From: Herpetosiphonaceae bacterium
Lineage (GTDB): Bacteria > Chloroflexota > Chloroflexia > Chloroflexales > Kallotenuaceae
DNA length: 47,867 bases
Direction: 5' to 3'
Assembly: GCA_036374795.1 (NCBI GenBank)
Contig: DASUTC010000168.1
Span: 1-47,867 of the forward strand
Numbering within the stretch: the first letter of the stretch is position 1; every line of letters starts with the position of its first letter. This document shows positions 7,443 through 16,564 of this stretch, in pieces. Below the pieces are notes generated by a model, which saw only the letters and a program-made list of their open reading frames with translations, had not been told where the DNA came from and did no database searches. A program made the translations under genes and the position numbers.

Positions 7443-8664
7443 TGACATACGCATCCAGCAGTTGGCGCGCGATCACGGCGGGGCGGAAATCGGCGGCCAG
7501 CCACGGCCCGTTTGCCGACTGTCGCGCCCATAGCTCGCGATCGGTCAGCAGTTGCGTGGCGGCGGCGGCGATCGACTGGCCGGAGCGCGGCTCGACGATC
7601 TGCCCACAGTCGCGCGCCGTGACATACTCGCTGATGCCCGTGGTGCGCGTGACGATCGTGGGCGTGCCCACAGCGCCCGCCTCGGCAGCCACGCGGTTAA
7701 GCGACTCGACGACCGACGGCACGACCACGATGTCGGCGGCGGCCCAGTAGCGCTGGATCGCGCTGTGCTCGACGCGCCCGATCAGATGCGTTGCCTCGGC
7801 AACGCCTAGCTCCTGTGCCCGGCGCTTGAGATACGCGCCGTAGTCGCCGAAGCGCGGCGTCGTGCGGCTGGGACCGCCAAGGATCACCTGCACCGGCCCG
7901 ACGGCGGCTTGCAGCGCCGGGATCGCCTCGACCAGGAACTCGACGCCTTTGAAGGGATGCAGGCGGCTGATGCTGATCAGCAGCGGCCTGTCCGGATCGA
8001 GGCCGTGGCGCTGGCAGATCTCCTGACGCGCCTGTGCCCGAAACGTCGTCGGCGGCACATTGGCAGGCGGAAAGTCGGCGTTGGTGATGTTGAACGGGAT
8101 CGCCACGGTCCTGGCGGGCTGCGCGCCCATGCCCAGCACCATCCGCTCGATCATCGGCGAGTCGGCGCGGATCACGGCGGCTTTCTGAAAGACTCGTCGC
8201 AGCAGTGCGCGGATCGCGCGAAACCGAGCGTAGCCGTAGTCAAAGGCAGGCTCGGCCATGACATCCGCGCCCTGGAGCGTGACGGCCTGCGGCGGCTGCG
8301 GGCCTGGCGTCAGTGCGGCGAGCGCACCCAGCGGAAAGGCTGTCTCGATATGCAGCAAATCGAAGCGGCGGCCCTGCTCGGCGATGAAGCGGCGATAGTG
8401 GGCCAGCGCGCCGACCCAGTAGGGATACTGCATCACCGGCTGCGCGGCGCGGTTGAGTGCCTTCTCCAGCAGCGTGCGGTTGAGCGGCAGCCGATGCACC
8501 ACAATGCCATCAATCGCTTCCGTGACGCGCTGCTTGCGGCTGGCGCTAAACGTCAGCACCTCGGCGTCAACGCCCATCTCGCGCCACGCCTCGATCACCT
8601 CGACATGGATCTGATTGCCCATCAGCCCCGCGTCGTAGCGCGGAATCCAGTACAAAATTCTCAT
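7381..8664 (-). CDS. GT4 family glycosyltransferase (GT-B fold)
   Basis: A 427-residue cytosolic transferase. The N-terminal half starts MRILYWIPRYDAGLMGNQIH, a Rossmann acceptor domain; the C-terminal half has the GT4 donor-site features: RLHPFKGVEFLVEAI and the ExxxxxxxE-type stretch ESLNRVAAEAGAVGTP before the final helix. It should use a nucleotide-activated sugar with retention of configuration; the sugar and acceptor cannot be read. Its ATG overlaps the stop of the GT-C gene upstream by four bases (ATGA), so the two are translationally coupled, with GGAAGCG upstream. It is the last gene of the 13.6 kb glycan cluster. The final 18 codons (Pro/Gly/Lys-rich) are read from a copy of the intergenic repeat family, so the original stop may have been extended by it. 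Confidence 0.88.
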   Translation of the reverse strand: MRILYWIPRYDAGLMGNQIHVEVIEAWREMGVDAEVLTFSASRKQRVTEAIDGIVVHRLPLNRTLLEKALNRAAQPVMQYPYWVGALAHYRRFIAEQGRRFDLLHIETAFPLGALAALTPGPQPPQAVTLQGADVMAEPAFDYGYARFRAIRALLRRVFQKAAVIRADSPMIERMVLGMGAQPARTVAIPFNITNADFPPANVPPTTFRAQARQEICQRHGLDPDRPLLISISRLHPFKGVEFLVEAIPALQAAVGPVQVILGGPSRTTPRFGDYGAYLKRRAQELGVAEATHLIGRVEHSAIQRYWAAADIVVVPSVVESLNRVAAEAGAVGTPTIVTRTTGISEYVTARDCGQIVEPRSGQSIAAAATQLLTDRELWARQSANGPWLAADFRPAVIARQLLDAYVKALSPAPSPGPKGTPGRKGE

Positions 8665-10898
8665 GATGTTCGCTTCCAGAGCACAATCCGGCGACCATAG
8701 CGCGTCACCACTTCCTGCCGCGTGTAGAGGCCCGTGTTTTTGAGCGCCTGCGACCCGCCGAAGTACTCCGTCCAGATGCCGGGAATGTACGTCGGCCTGC
8801 GCTCGTTCAGCACATAGTCGGGATCACGCTTCTCGTGACCGGCCACGCCGGTGCCCAGCCCCTCGACATCCAGCCGCGCGATGTGTCTGTCGTTGAGGCC
8901 CAGCAGGTCGATCGTCTCGCGATCGGAGTAGTACGGGATCGCGCCCGCGCCCATCGCCGCCATCGACTCGCCGGGCTGCGCGTGATCGGCCAGCCACCAG
9001 CCCATCTCGCGCCACAGCCAGACCGACTCATCATCGCCGCGTACGATCTGATCGAAGGGCGTGGAGCGCGTGAGGTTGAAGACGCTCAGCCCGGCCAGCA
9101 GCACGATCGCCAGTGGCCCCGCCGCACGCCGCAGCGCCCCGCCGAGCATCGTCAACTGCTGCGCGCCGCGTGCCAGCAGCAGCACCAGGAACGGCAGCAC
9201 GGGCACGAAAAAGCGATAGCCGGGAAAGTGATCGCCGCCGACCGCGACGATATAGGCCGTGTACAGCCCGACGACGATCCAGACGAAGCTTTGCCAGTAC
9301 CACGCATCGACGCGCTGCCGCATATCGCCCACGAAACGCATCGCCGCCAGCGCCAGCAGCAGCGCCAGCACGGGACCACCCGCGAAGAGCGCGAACGCGC
9401 CCGCGTGCAGCAGGCCGCGCCACGCCTGAGCCGCGCCGCCGCCGGTCTTGGCGTAGAACGTGTTAGGCAGCAGATCGCCGTAGTAGGCGAAGCGCCACGC
9501 GAAGAAGGGCACGCCGATCAGCGCGAACACGCCGACCATCCGCCAGATTCCCGCGTCGAGCAGGCTCCGCCGCGCGATCAGCCGGACCAGCCCCGCGATG
9601 CCGAGCAGCAGCACGCCTTCGGGCCGTGTCATCGTCGCCAGCGCAAACGCCGCGCCCGCCGCGCCAGGCCGATCCGTCAGGAAGAGATAGCTGCCCAGCA
9701 CCAGCAGCAGCGCGAAGAGGCCAGTCTCCAGCCCGGAGCCGCGCGATGTGTAGAGCAGCAGACTATGGCTGGTGCCCAGCAGCGCCGCCGCGCCCAGCGC
9801 CCACGGCTCGTCGATCAGCCGCCGCGCCAGCACGAACGTCGCCGCCACCAGCAGCAGCGCGATCACGATCCCGGCGTAGTACGACACGCGCACCGGATCG
9901 CCGCCCAGCGCCAGCACCAGCGCCGCCAGCATCGTCCACAGGAAGTTGGTGTAGCCCTCCACGCGCTCGCCGACGTTGTAGATCAGGCCATTGCCCGCCA
10001 CAAGATTCTGAGCGTAGCGAAACGAGATCAGCGCATCGTCGGTCATCCAGCTCGGCCAGAGCGCGCCCGCGAAGGTCGTCACCAGCCCGACGATCGCCAG
10101 GCCAAGCGCGGTCCAGGTGACGCGCGTCACCAGCGGCAGTGCAGCCGTCGCCAGCAGCGCCAGCAGCGCCAGATGCGTGAACGGCAGCGGCGCGGGCTGA
10201 TAAAAGCCGCGCAGCACCAGCAGCGCCAGCGCCAGCGGCAGCCCAACCGTCAGCGCCATACGGCGGCCAGCGCTCAGCCATAGCCAGCCGCAGAGCATGA
10301 TCCCGCCCAGCAGCACCAGCGCGATCTCGCCCACGGTAAGCGGGCCGAGCGCGCCGCTGGCGAAGATCGGCGTGATCGTCCAGGCGGTGGTGATAAATCC
10401 CAGGCGGCGCAGATCGTTGGGCGGCGTGAAGTTTTTGGTGGCCGTCGCAAACCGCAGCGAGCCGTCGGCGTCGGGGCGGTGCGGCAGCAGCAGATGATAG
10501 GCTCGCATCTGAGCCGTGGCCGGAGTCGTCGCCAGCGGCTGCTCGTTGACCAGGAACATCACCGGCTGCGGCCCGTCGGGACGCTCCGAGCGGATCGTCA
10601 GCGTGGCCCAAAACGACGGCGCGAGATGATAGGCATGCCGGATCTGCACGAATGGATAGTCCGTGGCCCAGCGGTAGGGCTGCCCGCCCGCCGTCTCGAT
10701 CGCGTGAACGCCGTCCATCTCGAACGGCAGCGACTCGATCGACTTCTGGAGATCAACGGCGTACTGCGGCACGGGCCGCAGCGCCAGCGCCGCCAGCGCC
10801 ATGATCGCCGCGCCCAGCAGCGCCGCCAGCGCCATCCAGCGCCCGCCGCGCACCATCCAGGCCGGATGCTGTTCGATCTGGTGTCCTCGTGTCGCCAT
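8661..10898 (-). CDS. GT-C membrane glycosyltransferase, AftB-like, with extracytoplasmic beta-sandwich insert
   Basis: A 745-residue polytopic membrane protein. After TM1 (about 24-46) comes an extracytoplasmic module of about 140 residues (RWATDYPFVQIRHAY ... YHLLLPHR ... DLRRLGF), then a run of hydrophobic helices. The catalytic signature follows a second pair of helices: WMTDDALISFRYAQNLVAG, then GERVEGYTNFLWTML. This DD/FRYA/GxxVEGYTN pattern is that of AftB-type arabinofuranosyltransferases and their many bacterial relatives, which transfer from a polyprenyl-phosphate sugar outside the membrane. Donor sugar is unknown here. It starts 3 bases after the methyltransferase stop and overlaps the GT4 start. 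The beta-sandwich module recurs in the genes at 14271-16427 and 18915-21026. Confidence 0.82.
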   Translation of the reverse strand: MATRGHQIEQHPAWMVRGGRWMALAALLGAAIMALAALALRPVPQYAVDLQKSIESLPFEMDGVHAIETAGGQPYRWATDYPFVQIRHAYHLAPSFWATLTIRSERPDGPQPVMFLVNEQPLATTPATAQMRAYHLLLPHRPDADGSLRFATATKNFTPPNDLRRLGFITTAWTITPIFASGALGPLTVGEIALVLLGGIMLCGWLWLSAGRRMALTVGLPLALALLVLRGFYQPAPLPFTHLALLALLATAALPLVTRVTWTALGLAIVGLVTTFAGALWPSWMTDDALISFRYAQNLVAGNGLIYNVGERVEGYTNFLWTMLAALVLALGGDPVRVSYYAGIVIALLLVAATFVLARRLIDEPWALGAAALLGTSHSLLLYTSRGSGLETGLFALLLVLGSYLFLTDRPGAAGAAFALATMTRPEGVLLLGIAGLVRLIARRSLLDAGIWRMVGVFALIGVPFFAWRFAYYGDLLPNTFYAKTGGGAAQAWRGLLHAGAFALFAGGPVLALLLALAAMRFVGDMRQRVDAWYWQSFVWIVVGLYTAYIVAVGGDHFPGYRFFVPVLPFLVLLLARGAQQLTMLGGALRRAAGPLAIVLLAGLSVFNLTRSTPFDQIVRGDDESVWLWREMGWWLADHAQPGESMAAMGAGAIPYYSDRETIDLLGLNDRHIARLDVEGLGTGVAGHEKRDPDYVLNERRPTYIPGIWTEYFGGSQALKNTGLYTRQEVVTRYGRRIVLWKRTS

Positions 10899-10901
10899 GC
10901 C

Positions 10902-11726
10902 TTACTTCGTGCGCTCCAGCCGGAACATCACGTACAGCGGCTCGGTCGCGGTGCCGAAGCGCTCCTCAAGCGGATGGACGATCTTCGCCAGCAGCCAATC
11001 TTTGAGCACCCAGCGCCGCCAGTAGCGGTTACGCCGCGTCTCGTGATACAGCCCGTTGAGCAGCCAGCGCCCAAAGCCTCGCCAGGCGGTGACATTGGCG
11101 CGCGCCGGAGCGATATACGTCTCCTCAATGTCGCGGTCGGTGTAGAAGCGGAAGAACGATCCGGCCTTGCCCTCCTGCACGAAGGCATTGCGCTCGACCT
11201 GCTTGAAGGGCTTGAGATCTTTGAAGAAGTGCGTGCGCTCGGTCTTGGTGTATGGGATGGTGATCACCGCGATGCCGTCGTCGGCCAGCACTCGCCCGAT
11301 CTCACGGCCAACCGCGCGATCGTCGGGAATGTGCTCCAGCGACGAGATCGCGCTGACGCGATGCCCGACGCCATCCCGCACCGGCAGCGCGGTCGCGTCG
11401 GCTACCACGGGATAGACCGTGCCGTCGCCCCGCAGCGCGGTCGCGAGACGCTTCTGCTGCTGCCAGCGCACGCGGTCGCGCTCTAGCTCAAGCACGACAA
11501 CGTTGACGCCCTCTTTCGCCAGCATGTGCGGATACGACGACGTGCCGGTGCCGAGATCGAGCACGGTATCGCCGCGCTTGAGCTGAAGCTGCTCCGTCAC
11601 CCACGGATACTCGATCAGCCGCCAGAGGCTAAAATCGTTGACGGTATGCTTGAGGATCTTCCAGCCGTTGAGCGCGACCTCGTAGCGGATGCAGCGCAGG
11701 CCGGGCAGTTTGATATAACGAGCCAT
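10902..11726 (-). CDS. Class I SAM-dependent methyltransferase
   Basis: A 274-residue cytosolic protein with the class I fold: motif I VLDLGTGTSSYPH (about residues 56-68), an acidic end of strand 2 in VVVLELERDRVRW, motif II around VVADATALPVRD, and motif III-like ISSLEHIPDDRAVGREIGRV typical of Methyltransf_11. The C-terminal 90 residues are basic and may contact membrane or substrate. AAGGGAG precedes the ATG. It lies inside the glycan cluster between the flippase and the AftB-like gene, separated from the flippase by an 89-bp gap carrying a repeat element, so O-methylation of a sugar or lipid carrier is a reasonable inference. The acceptor cannot be read from sequence. Confidence 0.82.
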   Translation of the reverse strand: MARYIKLPGLRCIRYEVALNGWKILKHTVNDFSLWRLIEYPWVTEQLQLKRGDTVLDLGTGTSSYPHMLAKEGVNVVVLELERDRVRWQQQKRLATALRGDGTVYPVVADATALPVRDGVGHRVSAISSLEHIPDDRAVGREIGRVLADDGIAVITIPYTKTERTHFFKDLKPFKQVERNAFVQEGKAGSFFRFYTDRDIEETYIAPARANVTAWRGFGRWLLNGLYHETRRNRYWRRWVLKDWLLAKIVHPLEERFGTATEPLYVMFRLERTK

Positions 11727-11815
11727 ATTCTCCCTTGTCGTTTGTCCAATAATTGAGAAGGGGTTAGTTTGGGGGACGACCGTGCCCAGAGGGCACCCGC
11801 CCCGGCCTTACGGCG
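11727..11815. repeat. Copy of the dispersed mosaic repeat (palindrome module)
   Basis: Contains a perfect hairpin GTGCCC-AGA-GGGCAC (11782-11796) followed by CCGCCCCGGCC and ACGGCGC, a string that also occurs with few changes at 16529-16565 and 27478-27501. It ends at the stop codon of the flippase gene. It could act as a processing or pausing site inside the cluster. Confidence 0.65.
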
Positions 11816-13423
11816 CTACAGATACCTCAAAATCAATTTGCGCAGCGGAATCCGCATCGTCGCCAGCCGCTTGCGGTCGTCGTCGTCGATGCCGCCCATC
11901 AGCTTGAAGCCAGCCGCAAAGATCGCCACGCCCACGCCGATCAGCGCGGCCAGATGCAGCAGGTTGCGCCAGACCGGCTGCGATTCGAGCACTGGCAGCA
12001 CGCGGCTCAGCAGCGTCAGTACGCTCATAAACAGCAGCGACGGCAGCGCTAGCCGCCCGGCGAAGCGCCACGGAAAGCGCAGGCCAAACGCCCGGCTGGC
12101 GTAGGGCGTCAGCACCGCCCGGCTGCCGAAGCGAAACACGCCGATCGCCAGCGCGGTCGTCACCGCCGAGCCGTTGATCGCCACCAGCACGATCAGCGGC
12201 GCGCTCAAGACCGCCAGCAGCCGCGAGAGCGCGACGACGCGGTAGCGCTCGTAGACCATCAGGATCACGTGCGGCACCACGACGATCGACTCGGCGAAAA
12301 GAAAGAGCGTGACGACCTGCGCGACCGCCGCCGCCTGCGGATACTTCGCCGCCAGATGCAGCAGCTCGAAGGCTTGCGGCGCGAGCGTGATAAACCCGAT
12401 GCCCGCCGGAACCGTCGCCAGCAGCAGCGCGCGGGTCAGCGTGGCGTAGGCCGGTTGCAGTTTGTGATCGTCGCCTTTGGCGAAAATCTCGCTGAACATC
12501 GGCACGTAGATGCCGTTGAGCGGCATCACCAGATAGGTCAGCAGCACGAGCACCTGATTCCATCCGGCCTCGATATTCGCCAGCGCTGCTGGCCGCGCCA
12601 GCCACAGAAAGACCAGCGCCACGAAGTCGGGAGAGGTGACGAAGACGCTCTGGTCCATCACGTAGTTCATCAGCGCGCTTGAGCTGAAGCGCTGCCACAG
12701 CCGCTCGACGGCGACGATCGTCTGGTGCTCGGCGGGCAGGTGCCGCAGTGCCCGCCGCACCGCGAACAGCGCCAGCAGCAGATCGACGGTCGAGCCGATC
12801 AGGATTGCCAGCGCCGCGCCGCGAATGCCCATGCCAAGGCCCCAGGCAGGCACCAGCAGCACGGTCAGCACCGGCTGTACCAGCGCCGAAACGATGTCGA
12901 GCGAGTTGGTCGTCTTCTGCTTGAAGTAGGCGACCAGCGTCCGCGCGCAGGTGTCGGTCGCGACGCGCAGCAGCACGATCGCGCTGGCGACGCGCAGCAG
13001 AAACAGGCCGTCGGCGCTCAGCATCCGGGCATAGTCGCCGCTGGCCTGCGCGCGCAAAAAGCCCAGCACGTCGGCGCTGAAGATGTTGAGCAGCAGCACG
13101 ACGATCAGCAGAAAGCCGAGCCGGATCAGAAAGAGCTGGCGCAGAAAGCGAGCCACGCCGGTCGAGCCCTGCCGCGCCATGACCTCCGGGACGAACTTGA
13201 GGATCGACGGGCTGATGCCCAGGCCGGTGAAGGTCCAGACCGTCGCCACCACAGCGCCGACCGCCGCCTGGAAGAGGCCGTAGCCTTCGGGCAGCAGCGC
13301 CCAGAGCAGCACCAGCCCGGCCAGAAACTTGATCGCCGCCTTGATCGGAAACGCGACGGTGTTCCAGAAGATCGCTCCGGCAACGCGCTCGCTCAACGAT
13401 GATTGTGGCCTCGACGCCGACAT
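11816..13423 (-). CDS. Polysaccharide/lipid-linked oligosaccharide flippase (MATE/MOP superfamily, Wzx-like)
   Basis: A 535-residue membrane protein with about 14 hydrophobic helices and the N-terminal pattern of the polysaccharide transporter family: AIFWNTVAFPIKAAIKFLAG, then PEGYGLFQAAVGAVVAT and GISPSILKFVPEV. Such proteins flip undecaprenyl-linked saccharides across the membrane. The partner would be the GT2/GT4 enzymes acting inside and the GT-C enzymes outside. The ATG directly follows the TAG of the preceding methyltransferase without a gap, with AAGGAG 6 bases upstream. A longer overlapping frame (11808-13469) is a shadow with an Arg/Ala-only composition. Substrate identity is not visible. 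Confidence 0.85.
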   Translation of the reverse strand: MSASRPQSSLSERVAGAIFWNTVAFPIKAAIKFLAGLVLLWALLPEGYGLFQAAVGAVVATVWTFTGLGISPSILKFVPEVMARQGSTGVARFLRQLFLIRLGFLLIVVLLLNIFSADVLGFLRAQASGDYARMLSADGLFLLRVASAIVLLRVATDTCARTLVAYFKQKTTNSLDIVSALVQPVLTVLLVPAWGLGMGIRGAALAILIGSTVDLLLALFAVRRALRHLPAEHQTIVAVERLWQRFSSSALMNYVMDQSVFVTSPDFVALVFLWLARPAALANIEAGWNQVLVLLTYLVMPLNGIYVPMFSEIFAKGDDHKLQPAYATLTRALLLATVPAGIGFITLAPQAFELLHLAAKYPQAAAVAQVVTLFLFAESIVVVPHVILMVYERYRVVALSRLLAVLSAPLIVLVAINGSAVTTALAIGVFRFGSRAVLTPYASRAFGLRFPWRFAGRLALPSLLFMSVLTLLSRVLPVLESQPVWRNLLHLAALIGVGVAIFAAGFKLMGGIDDDDRKRLATMRIPLRKLILRYL

Positions 13424-14278
13424 CTAGCGCTCCTTGACCAGCGCCAGCTCGAACATACCGACGTACCACTGCCGCTGTGCGCGATACGCCAGCCGCTCAA
13501 GGCCCAGCCTGCGCAGCGCGCCACGCATCAGCCGTCGGCTGCGCCTGGGACTGTGCAGCTTGCCCGCGCGCAGCTCGCGCTCTTTGAGATCGTAGACGCG
13601 GAAGCCGTAGCGCGCCGCCAGCCGCACGAACGCGCCGTAGCTAAAGTAGTGCATCTCGCTGAGCCGCTGCATATCCTGAAACGCCGCGCCCTCCTTGGAG
13701 CGTCCGCGCCGCCGAATCAGCCACTCGGCCCACGGACGCGGCAGCCAGTTCAGGCCACGGATATGGTAGTGCGGATCTTTCCAGGCCCAGCGGTTGATCG
13801 CCGTCACCAGCGCGACGCCGCCCGGCAGCAGCACGCGGTTGAACTCCGCCAGCATCCGCGCCGGATCTTGCACGTGCTCGATCACATCCCAGCTTACGAT
13901 CGTGTCGAAGCTCGCAGCGGCGAAGGGCAGCGCCTCGCCCGCCGCGTTATAGACCGGCAGCGTCAGATCGTGCCGCGCCGCGCGCAACCTGATGATCTCG
14001 CAGTAGGCCCGGTTGAACTCACACGCGCCGACGGTCGCGCCCCGCAGCGCCGCAGCGACGACGAAGCCGCCCATGCCCGCGCCGACATCCAGTAGCACCT
14101 GGCGCTCGATCGGCCCGGCGATCGACTCAAGCTGCCGCAGCCGCGCCTCCTGGTAGCGCTCCTGGTTGATCCGTCGCTCGCGCCACTCGGCGAAGTTGGA
14201 GCGCCAGCGCATATGTTGTAGCCACGGCTCGATCGCCGCGACAAGCTGCTCTTCGATTGCGGTGGTTATGCTACTCAA
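13424..14278 (-). CDS. Class I SAM-dependent methyltransferase (Methyltransf_11 type)
   Basis: A 284-residue protein with motif I LLDVGAGMGGFVVAAA (about residues 62-77), an acidic residue in GACEFNRAYCE, motif II in LPFAAASFDTIVSWDVIEHV and the post-II region ARMLAEFNRVLLPGGVALV. The C-terminal third is basic and Trp/Arg-rich. The start is TTG at 14278, with AAGGTGAG just upstream and an 8-base overlap with the GT-C gene before it; the next Met is already past residue 22. Position between a GT-C transferase and the flippase suggests modification of the glycan or its lipid carrier; the acceptor is unknown. It is not closely similar to the methyltransferase at 10902-11726 beyond the shared fold. 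Confidence 0.82.
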   Translation of the reverse strand: MSSITTAIEEQLVAAIEPWLQHMRWRSNFAEWRERRINQERYQEARLRQLESIAGPIERQVLLDVGAGMGGFVVAAALRGATVGACEFNRAYCEIIRLRAARHDLTLPVYNAAGEALPFAAASFDTIVSWDVIEHVQDPARMLAEFNRVLLPGGVALVTAINRWAWKDPHYHIRGLNWLPRPWAEWLIRRRGRSKEGAAFQDMQRLSEMHYFSYGAFVRLAARYGFRVYDLKERELRAGKLHSPRRSRRLMRGALRRLGLERLAYRAQRQWYVGMFELALVKER

Positions 14279-16427
14279 GGCTCACCTTTGCTACCGCGAC
14301 GCCCGCCGCCCACGGCTGTGCATCGCTGTCCAGCACCAGCGTCGGCGTGCGCAGCGTGACGATCAGCGGCTGATCGGCCTGGCAGACGCTCGCCTCCAGC
14401 GGTACATGATACACCTTCTGCGCCGTCGTGATGCGCAGCGTCGTGCGGCGCTCCGCCACCACGACCGCGACCGGCTGGCTGTCTTGATATCCGCGCAGCG
14501 TCAACGTCACCTGCTGGCAATCCCGCGACGGCTGCAAGCGTATCTGCGCCGTCGCCAGCGTCCAGCGCTCGCTCTCGTCCGGCTGTGTCGGCGCAAAGCC
14601 CGTGATATGACCGATCGCGCCGGGCTGCGCTGGCTCGACCGCAGGCGCAGCAGGCATGTCCAGCCGCGCCCAGGCCCAGATCAGGAGATCGTTGGTGTCG
14701 CGGCCCAGCGCACGGATCGCGTCCAGATGCGTTGTCGCCTGCCGCTCGTCTCCGCGTCGCAGCGCCGCCTCGATCAGCCTGACATGCGCGTACAGGCTGC
14801 GCGGCTCCTGCTCCGCCGCCTGCGCGTAGTCCTTCTCGGCCTGCATCCAGTCGCCAGCCCGCGCGGCCCGATCGGCAGCGGCCATCAGCCACAGCGGATT
14901 GGCCGGATTGAGCGCGTAGGCTTGTCGGTAGAGCGCCGGATCGGATCGATCGCCGCGCCAGACGAGCGCCTGTGCCCGCGCCCAGCGTCCATAGTGCTGC
15001 GTGTAGATTATTGCTACAAAAACCAGGCTCAGCAGCGCCGCGCATGCCGTCGCACGCCAGCGTACTCGCAGCGCCCGTAGGATCGTCGGCAGCAGCAGCA
15101 CGGCCCAGGCCGCGTACGGCACGAACGCCACCAGCAGCGGCAGGCGCAGGCGCGGATGCCCGATCGTCAGGCCGCTCATCAGCGTGCCGAAGAGCACCCA
15201 CAGCACCAGCAGCGCCGATCGGCGCTCGCGCGGCGCGAAGCAAAAGCCCCAGACGCCGCCCAGCATCAGCAGGACGTACTGCGCGTCGGCCAGCAGCGAG
15301 AGCGGCAGCGGCAATTCGCCCGGCGTCTGGCCCAGGCTGTAGCCGTCGGGATCGAAGCTGACGATGCCGCCTGCGGCGTAGTTACGGCTGCCAAGCTGCC
15401 ACAGGCTGACCACCTTATAGCGCACGCGGCTGAGATAGCGCTGCGGATCGCGGGCAATCGCGTCGAAGGCCAGCACCAGCGCGGCCCGCTGCTTATCCGC
15501 CAGGTTGGGCAGCGCCGCAAGCCGGGCCTCGCCACGCGCCAGCTCCGCGTCGTTATGCGCCGCGCCGTACCAGAACGACACGCCGCCATTCGTATCGACC
15601 GCGATGAATCGATCGTAGGCCAGCGCGTTGCGCAGCGTCCACGGCGCGATGACGGAGAAAGAACCAAGGACGACAAACAAAGGAACAAAGGAACAAAGGA
15701 ACAAAGGGGATAGCTGTTTTACATTTGCTCCCTTGTTCTCTTGTTCTCTTGTTCTCTTGTTCTTCCAAGATTCGGCGATCATCCCCACGACAGCCAGCGG
15801 GATAAAGAACAGCCCGACCGCCCGCGTGAGCGTCGCAAGGCCAAGCAGCGCGCCCGCCAGAAGCGCCCGCCGATTACTTGGCTGCTCGTCGGATATTCCG
15901 TAGGGCACGAGCGCGAAGAACGCCGCGATCAGCACGATAAAGAGCGCCTCGGCGAACACGACGCTGCCATAGGCCGCGAATGGCACGAACAGCGCGGCGA
16001 TCAGCGCGCCGACGAGGGCGACATCTCGCCGCCGAAAGAGCGCGTAGCCCATCCCGGCGAAGGCCAGCGTGCCCAGCCCGGTGATGAGCGCCTGCACCAG
16101 CATTGCCAGCGCCAGATCGACGCCGACCAGCGCGAAGACGCCCGCCAGAAAGGCAGAGTAGAGCGGCGGACGCAGCCACTTTGAGCCGGTCGCGTAGTCG
16201 CCGTGGAGCAGCAGATGGAGCGCGCCCTGCACATACTCGGTCGAGTCGCCGGGCTGCACCGCGCCGCTGCGGCTCTGCATCCACCAGAAGATCACGCGCA
16301 GCCCGATCGCCAGTGCGGTGGTTGCGGCCAGCAGCAGGGCAAACCGCAGCGGGCGGACCGCAGTGGCCCGCCCGGTTAAGAGTGCTCCTGTTGTTGCTGC
16401 GGCGGTCTTCACAAGTTCAACATTCAA
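14271..16427 (-). CDS. GT-C membrane glycosyltransferase (GT39-like) with TPR-like and beta-sandwich C-terminus
   Basis: A protein of up to 718 residues. N-terminal helix about 27-48, then the catalytic-type loop QPGDSTEYVQGALHLLLHGDY with D60 and E63, then RPPLYSAFLAGVFALVG, the usual GT39 order. PWTLRNALAY (about 262) is the typical loop before the second half. After the last helix come TPR-like repeats (about 510-590) and a beta-sandwich module (about 600-718, SERWTLATAQIRL ... KVYHVPLE) also present in two sister genes. Residues of about 219-255 are encoded by a repeat-family palindrome (15673-15764) that lies in frame. The start is uncertain: TTG 16427 and GTG 16412 are both possible, neither has a Shine-Dalgarno, and both sit in the repeat region. 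It ends 8 bases inside the next gene. Confidence 0.78.
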   Translation of the reverse strand: MNVELVKTAAATTGALLTGRATAVRPLRFALLLAATTALAIGLRVIFWWMQSRSGAVQPGDSTEYVQGALHLLLHGDYATGSKWLRPPLYSAFLAGVFALVGVDLALAMLVQALITGLGTLAFAGMGYALFRRRDVALVGALIAALFVPFAAYGSVVFAEALFIVLIAAFFALVPYGISDEQPSNRRALLAGALLGLATLTRAVGLFFIPLAVVGMIAESWKNKRTREQENKGANVKQLSPLFLCSFVPLFVVLGSFSVIAPWTLRNALAYDRFIAVDTNGGVSFWYGAAHNDAELARGEARLAALPNLADKQRAALVLAFDAIARDPQRYLSRVRYKVVSLWQLGSRNYAAGGIVSFDPDGYSLGQTPGELPLPLSLLADAQYVLLMLGGVWGFCFAPRERRSALLVLWVLFGTLMSGLTIGHPRLRLPLLVAFVPYAAWAVLLLPTILRALRVRWRATACAALLSLVFVAIIYTQHYGRWARAQALVWRGDRSDPALYRQAYALNPANPLWLMAAADRAARAGDWMQAEKDYAQAAEQEPRSLYAHVRLIEAALRRGDERQATTHLDAIRALGRDTNDLLIWAWARLDMPAAPAVEPAQPGAIGHITGFAPTQPDESERWTLATAQIRLQPSRDCQQVTLTLRGYQDSQPVAVVVAERRTTLRITTAQKVYHVPLEASVCQADQPLIVTLRTPTLVLDSDAQPWAAGVAVAKVSLE
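15673..15764. repeat. Octamer palindrome of the repeat family inside a coding frame
   Basis: Left arm 15673-15709 is built of GAACAAAG units and right arm 15728-15764 of TTGTTCTC units, so the arms are inverted and pair at about six of eight positions per unit, around an 18-base centre. Similar palindromes lie between genes at 27376-27447 and 47455-47530. Here the frame stays open and codes for a Lys/Glu/Asn-rich stretch and a new hydrophobic stretch (SPLFLCSFVPLF). Confidence 0.75.
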
Positions 16428-16564
16428 CGTTCAACGTTTCGAGTTTCGGGTTGAGGCCCTCATCCCTTGCCCCCTTGTTCCCCTGTTCTCTCATCCGGTT
16501 CGCTTGCTCTCCCCTTTGTTCCCTTATTCTTTCGCCCAGAGGGTGCCCGCCCGGCCTGACGGCG
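16400..16564. repeat. Full-length copy of the dispersed mosaic repeat (reverse orientation)
   Basis: Read on the minus strand it runs: GGCCGGGCGGGCACCCTCTG, several GGGAACAAAG-type units, GATGAGGGCCTCAA, then GAAACTCGAAACGTTGAACG heptamers. This is the same module order as at 41443-41609. It fills the gap between the DUF2079 gene and the GT39-like gene and supplies the possible start codons of the latter. Confidence 0.65.

Noticed and set aside
11808-13469. Minus-strand frame overlapping the flippase in another phase
   Set aside because: Arg/Ala/Gly-rich without membrane helices, whereas the 535-residue frame has a full flippase topology.
15673-15764. Octamer repeats as a CRISPR array
   Set aside because: Units are 7-8 bases in direct succession without spacers and arranged as inverted arms; no cas genes are present.
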